Below, piece by piece: positions 60,317 to 64,000 of a stretch of DNA of 64,000 bases. A program made the translations under genes and the position numbers. The notes under the pieces were generated by a model. The model made no database searches and was not told the origin of the DNA. It saw only the letters and a list, made by a program, of their open reading frames with translations. The stretch spans positions 1 to 64,000 of the forward strand of contig JAUNPV010000003.1 of the NCBI GenBank assembly GCA_030536515.1, written 5' to 3'. Numbering within the stretch: position 1 is the stretch's first letter; each line of letters starts with the position of its first letter. This stretch comes from Eubacteriales bacterium (GTDB taxonomy: Bacteria > Bacillota > Clostridia > Oscillospirales > Oscillospiraceae).

Positions 60317-61459
60317 TTAACAGTAGAAGTCTCTGATTTTCTTGGCCCGGCTGGGGTGTCTGAGCTTGCGGATGGCCTTGTTTTCAATCTGGCGGATTCG
60401 CTCCCGGGTGACGCCGAAAATCTGGCCCACCTCCTCCAGGGTGTGGGTGCGGCCGTCGTGCATTCCGAAGCGCATCCGCAGCACGTCGGCCTCCCGCTCG
60501 GTAAGGGTGTCCAAAATCTCCTTCAGGGCCTCGGCCAGCAGGGCGTTGGAGGTAGCGTCGGCAGGGCCGGGGGTGCGCTCGTCCTCCACGAAGGAGCCGA
60601 TGGAGGTGTCCTCCTCGTCACCCACGGGGGTGTCCAGGCTCAGAGTGTCGGCAGCGGTGCGGTTGGCCTCGATGATTTTCTCCACCGGCAGGTTCAGCTC
60701 GGCGGCAATCTCCTCCACAGTGGGCTCCCGGCCCAGCTCCTGGACCAGCTTGCGGTTGCAGCGGGTGGCCTTGTTGATGACCTCCACCATATGCACCGGC
60801 ACCCGGATGGTCCGGGCCTGGTCGGCAATGGCCCGGGTGATGGCCTGCCGAATCCACCAGGTGGCATATGTAGAGAATTTATTTCCCTTTGTCCAGTCAA
60901 ACTTGTCCACCGCCCGGATGAGGCCCGTGTTGCCCTCCTGAATCAAATCCAGAATGTGCAGGCCCCGGCCGGAGTATTTCTTGGCGATGGACACCACCAG
61001 CCGCAGGTTGGCCTCGGTGAGCTTATTCTTGGCCTCCTGGTCCCCCTCGGAGACCTTTTTGGCCAGCTCAATTTCCTCGTCGGCGGACAGGAGCTTCACC
61101 TGGCCGATTTCCTTGAGGTACATCCGCACCGGGTCGTCCAGGCTGTATTCGGCGGCCAGGTCCACCGGGTCCACCAGCTCCTCCTCGGAGATGCCGGACA
61201 GGTCCAGAGCGTCGTCGTCCCCCAGGGCCAGATCGTCGTCGCTGAGCTCCAGCTCGGCGGTGATGACCTGGATGTTCATGGCATCCAGCCGGTCGTAAAT
61301 TTCCTCGATTTTCTCCGGGGTCAGCTGCATTTTCTCCAGCTGGGCGTTCAGGTCGGCGGCCCGGATCATGCCCTCCTTCTTGCCCTGGGCAATGAGGTTT
61401 TGCAGGGCGGTGTAAACGTCCTCCATATTATTTTTCGGAGCTTTCTTCGTTGTGCTCAT
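60317..61459 (-). CDS. rpoD: Primary RNA polymerase sigma factor (RpoD/SigA)
   Basis: A 380-aa sigma-70 factor. It has region 1.1 (about 12-65), region 1.2 ([18 protein letters not shown]), region 2 ([39 protein letters not shown]; melting motif [17 protein letters not shown]) and region 3. The region 4 helix-turn-helix is [31 protein letters not shown]. Size matches Gram-positive SigA. A dnaG gene, commonly upstream, is not present here. It is monocistronic with a promoter at 61505-61533. Confidence 0.97.
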   Translation of the reverse strand: MSTTKKAPKNNMEDVYTALQNLIAQGKKEGMIRAADLNAQLEKMQLTPEKIEEIYDRLDAMNIQVITAELELSDDDLALGDDDALDLSGISEEELVDPVDLAAEYSLDDPVRMYLKEIGQVKLLSADEEIELAKKVSEGDQEAKNKLTEANLRLVVSIAKKYSGRGLHILDLIQEGNTGLIRAVDKFDWTKGNKFSTYATWWIRQAITRAIADQARTIRVPVHMVEVINKATRCNRKLVQELGREPTVEEIAAELNLPVEKIIEANRTAADTLSLDTPVGDEEDTSIGSFVEDERTPGPADATSNALLAEALKEILDTLTEREADVLRMRFGMHDGRTHTLEEVGQIFGVTRERIRQIENKAIRKLRHPSRAKKIRDFYC

Positions 61460-61504
61460 AAAGTCGTCCCCTTTTTCTGAATTTCTATTCTCGTGCTGTT
61501 AGAC

Positions 61505-61533
61505 TATACCGCTTTTTCCCCGGGTTGACAAGG
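61505..61533 (-). promoter_or_regulatory. Promoter of rpoD
   Basis: On the minus strand, TTGTCA (61528-61533) and TATAGT (61505-61510), 17-base spacer. Confidence 0.72.
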
Positions 61534-61625
61534 GGAAAAAGGAAGTTTTTTTATGATTTTAAGGGATTTGAGAAAAATTTCTTTGCACGCAGACAGTTTT
61601 CCCCCGATTTTGCAGAAACATACGG

Positions 61626-61654
61626 TTTACTTTTTGGAAAAGATTAGATATAAT
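61626..61654 (+). promoter_or_regulatory. Promoter of lepA
   Basis: TTTACT (61626-61631) and TATAAT (61649-61654), 17-base spacer. The predicted leader of about 360 bases before lepA contains a whole D element and an A unit. Confidence 0.65.
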
Positions 61655-61700
61655 GTATGGAAATAATGGGACGGTGTGCGTTATCCGCCGCACCCAAATT

Positions 61701-61962
61701 GCTTCCCCCGGGGGGAAGCTGTCACCAGTGGGCACACTGGTGACTGATGAGGGATGGCGATAGCTGAAATATCGTATGCACCACCGTTAAATCGTACAAG
61801 CCGCAACTGCGCGCCATCCCTCATCCGTCAGCTTCGCTGACACCTTCCCCCCGCAAGGGGGACGCCGCATCCGTAAGCAGCTAAAGCTGCAACGGCTGCG
61901 CAGCCCCCGGGGGAAGGTTTTAGGCGGCTTCGCCGACGGAACGGATTAATCCGTTCCCTACG
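61701..61962. repeat. D element 11 and A unit in the lepA leader
   Basis: D element (61701-61918): left end GCTTCCCCCGGGGGGAAGC with inner hairpin TCACCAGTG/CACTGGTGA. The arms are GATGAGGGATGGCGA and its inverse, and the right inner hairpin is GTCAGC/GCTGAC. The right terminal hairpin holds an insert of about 45 bases with AGCAGCT..AGCTGC and CTGCGCAG. An A unit follows at 61939-61961. Confidence 0.8.
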
Positions 61963-62018
61963 CTCCAACTTTCAATCTTCCATATTCCAAAGGCCCTTTA
62001 TCTACAACGAGGTATCTT

Positions 62019-63827
62019 ATGACCGAACTTTCCAAAATCCGTAATTTTTCCATCATTGCCCACATTGACCACGGCAAGTCCACCCTGGCGGACCGGCTGA
62101 TGGAGTCCTGCGATGCCATTGACCAGCGGACCCGGGCGGAGCAGCTGCTGGACTCCATGGACCTGGAGCGGGAGCGGGGCATCACCATCAAGGCCTCCGC
62201 CGCCACCCTGTCCTACACCGCCGACGACGGGCAAACCTATGCCCTGAACCTCATCGACACCCCGGGCCACGTGGACTTCAACTACGAGGTCTCCCGGAGC
62301 CTGGCCGCCTGCGAGGGAGCGGTGCTGGTGGTGGACGCCTCCCAGGGCGTGGAGGCCCAGACCCTGGCCAACACCTATCTCGCCATCGACGCAGGCCTGG
62401 AGGTGCTGCCGGTGGTGAACAAAATCGACCTGCCCTCCGCCCGGCCTGCCGAGGTGAAGGCAGAGGTGGAGGACATCATCGGCATCCCCGCCGAGGACGC
62501 TCCTGAGATTTCCGCCAAAAACGGCATCAACATCCATGCGGTCCTGGAGATGATTGTAAAGGACGTGCCCGCCCCCAGCGGCGACCGGGAGGCCCCCCTC
62601 CAGGCCCTGATTTTCGACAGCCAGTACGACTCCTACCGGGGCGTTATCGTCTATACGAGAATCAAGCAGGGCACCGTCCGGCCGGGCATGGATATCAGAA
62701 TGATGGCCACCGGCGCAGAGTACAAGGTGGTGGAGGTGGGTGTCATGTCCCCCACCGGCCTGGTGCCCCGGGAGGCCCTGGGGGCAGGCGAGGTGGGCTA
62801 CATCACCGCCTCCATCAAAACCGTGGCGGACACCCGGGTGGGCGACACCGTCACCGGCGTGGAAAACCCCGCCAAGGAGCCTCTGCCCGGCTACCGGAAG
62901 GTCCAGCCCATGGTGTTCTCCGGCGTGTATCCCGCCGACGGGGCCAAGTACCAGGACCTGCGGGAGGCCCTTGAAAAATTGCAGCTCAACGATGCCTCCA
63001 TGACCTACGACCTGGAAAGCTCCATTGCCCTGGGCTTCGGCTTCCGCTGCGGCTTTCTGGGGCTGCTGCACATGGAGATTATCCAGGAGCGGCTGGAGCG
63101 GGAGTACAACTTAGACCTCATCACCACCGCCCCCAACGTGGTCTACCGGGTGACCAAAACCAACGGCGAGACCATTATGGTGGACAATCCCCTGAACTGG
63201 CCGGACCCCATGGAAATCGAGGTTGCCGAGGAGCCCTACGTGAAGCTGAACCTCATCGCCCCCCAGGAGTACGTGGGCAACATCATGGAGCTGGCCCAGC
63301 AGCGCCGGGGCGAATTCAAGGACATGGTGTATCTGGATGCCAGCCGGGTGGAGCTGCACTACCATATGCCCCTGAACGAAATCATCTACGACTTCTTCGA
63401 CGCCCTCAAATCCCGGACCCGGGGCTACGGCTCCCTGGACTATGAGCTGATTGGCTATCGGCCCAGCAAGCTGGTGAAGCTGGACATTCTGCTCAACGGC
63501 GACATTGTGGATGCGCTGAGCTTCATCCTCTTTGCGGACAACGCCTACGCCCGGGCCAGGAAAATCTGCGAAAAGCTGAAGGACAACATCCCCAGAGCCC
63601 AGTTCGAAATTCCCGTCCAGGCGGCCATCGGCGGCAAAATCATCGCCCGGGAGACCATCAAGGCCCTGCGCAAGGATGTGCTGGCCAAGTGCTACGGCGG
63701 CGATATCACCCGGAAAAAGAAGCTGCTGGAAAAGCAGAAGGAGGGCAAAAAAAGAATGCGCACCTTCGGCACAGTGGCCGTCCCCAGCGAGGCCTTTATG
63801 GCAGTATTAAAATTAGACGAAGACTAA
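62019..63827 (+). CDS. lepA: Elongation factor 4 (LepA)
   Basis: A 602-aa GTPase. G1 is AHIDHGKST (residues 14-22), G2 lies in [10 protein letters not shown]3 is DTPGHVDF, and G4 is NKID. EF-G-like domains III and V and the LepA-specific C-terminal domain ([19 protein letters not shown] to the end, [21 protein letters not shown]) complete it. LepA binds ribosomes and is linked to back-translocation and ribosome assembly under stress. The start region has only a weak SD. Genes often found downstream (hemN/hrcA) are not seen before the window ends. Confidence 0.97.
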   Translation: MTELSKIRNFSIIAHIDHGKSTLADRLMESCDAIDQRTRAEQLLDSMDLERERGITIKASAATLSYTADDGQTYALNLIDTPGHVDFNYEVSRSLAACEGAVLVVDASQGVEAQTLANTYLAIDAGLEVLPVVNKIDLPSARPAEVKAEVEDIIGIPAEDAPEISAKNGINIHAVLEMIVKDVPAPSGDREAPLQALIFDSQYDSYRGVIVYTRIKQGTVRPGMDIRMMATGAEYKVVEVGVMSPTGLVPREALGAGEVGYITASIKTVADTRVGDTVTGVENPAKEPLPGYRKVQPMVFSGVYPADGAKYQDLREALEKLQLNDASMTYDLESSIALGFGFRCGFLGLLHMEIIQERLEREYNLDLITTAPNVVYRVTKTNGETIMVDNPLNWPDPMEIEVAEEPYVKLNLIAPQEYVGNIMELAQQRRGEFKDMVYLDASRVELHYHMPLNEIIYDFFDALKSRTRGYGSLDYELIGYRPSKLVKLDILLNGDIVDALSFILFADNAYARARKICEKLKDNIPRAQFEIPVQAAIGGKIIARETIKALRKDVLAKCYGGDITRKKKLLEKQKEGKKRMRTFGTVAVPSEAFMAVLKLDED

Positions 63828-64000
63828 TCGTAGGGAACGGATTTATCCGTTCCGTCGGCCCCCGGCCAGGGGGCACCTGCAAAATTCCCTGCTGCACCGT
63901 AGGGCGGCCTGACCCCAGGCCGCCGCAGCGTAACATCCACAGAGCGGCCAAAATCGACCTGAAAGCAAACGATATGTCATTGTGAAGCATCCCACAGGTT
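63828..64000. repeat. Chimeric A-B unit, E unit and partial F unit
   Basis: A GTAGGGAACGGATTTATCCG A hairpin is joined directly to the B tail GTCGGCCCCCGGCCAGGGGGC (63831-63876). An E unit (63899-63924) and TGTCATTGTGA at 63976 follow. No gene seen. Confidence 0.75.

Overview
The window is a GC-rich stretch of a Clostridia-type Firmicutes chromosome, most likely a gut Oscillospiraceae/Ruminococcaceae relative. This is inferred from the Gram-positive parS and CIRCE elements, the YtrA-type GntR/ABC operon, CooT, RqcH, DUF1836, a monomeric [FeFe] hydrogenase (anaerobe) and several carbohydrate ABC systems. No rRNA, tRNA, CRISPR array, prophage or transposase gene was seen. Genes are compact with good Shine-Dalgarno sites. 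Many promoters match TTGACA-17-TATAAT closely.

Layout. 1-1.3 kb: ParA with two perfect parS sites. 2.1-4.8 kb: DUF1836 regulator, then HflK/HflC. 5.6-8 kb: a GH38-type alpha-mannosidase flanked by long direct repeats. 8.4-10 kb: [FeFe] hydrogenase. 10.1-13.3 kb: GntR-regulated ABC exporter operon. 13.9-17.8 kb: lipoprotein, RlmD, GNAT and a PflX radical SAM protein. 18.3-22.7 kb: acyl-ACP thioesterase, HtrA protease and a two-component system. 23.3-28.4 kb: UppP, an aldose-epimerase-like protein, a candidate type I toxin-antitoxin locus, RqcH and a His-rich CsoR-family regulator. 28.8-30.4 kb: His-rich metal protein with CooT, a small membrane protein and dCMP deaminase. 30.4-36.4 kb: oligopeptide/nickel-type ABC transporter. 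36.5-49.7 kb: two regulators, LrgAB, and a probable sialic-acid locus (AGE epimerase, YesL, SGNH esterase, sugar ABC importer, NanA-type lyase, ROK protein). 49.8-56.2 kb: maltodextrin-type locus (MalQ, LacI, MalG, MalF, binding protein). 56.4-63.8 kb: an Ig-like/SLH surface protein, GroEL/GroES with CIRCE, primary sigma factor and LepA.

The most unusual content is between the genes. Nearly every intergenic gap is filled with several families of short palindromic repeats, reused as modules. I label them here: A = GTAGGGAACGGAT/ATCCGTTCC; B = GTAGGGGCGGGTT hairpin with a GTCGGCCCC tail; C = GTAGGGACAGCC/GGCTGTCC; D = about 160-330 bp elements with CCTTCCCCCGGGGGAAGG ends, inner variable hairpins and GGATGAGG arms; E = GTAGGGCGGCCTG/CAGGCCGCC; F = TGTCATTGCGA...TGGCAATCC; G = about 65 bp element with an ATTGCC/GGCAAT hairpin; H = AACCGGCTTTCC/GGAAAGCCGGTT; I = GTAGGGCACGGCC...GGGCCCTAC; J = AGTGAATAGTGAAGA type; K = CATTCTGAG...CTCAGAATG; L = GCCTCGCAGAGTTTGCCGCC type.

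A, B, C, E and I share the end GTAGGG. D hairpin arms differ from copy to copy but stay complementary. Nearly every full-length G copy is nested inside another palindromic repeat, usually in its hairpin. Together with the candidate toxin-antitoxin locus at 25.7-26.1 kb these are the best leads.
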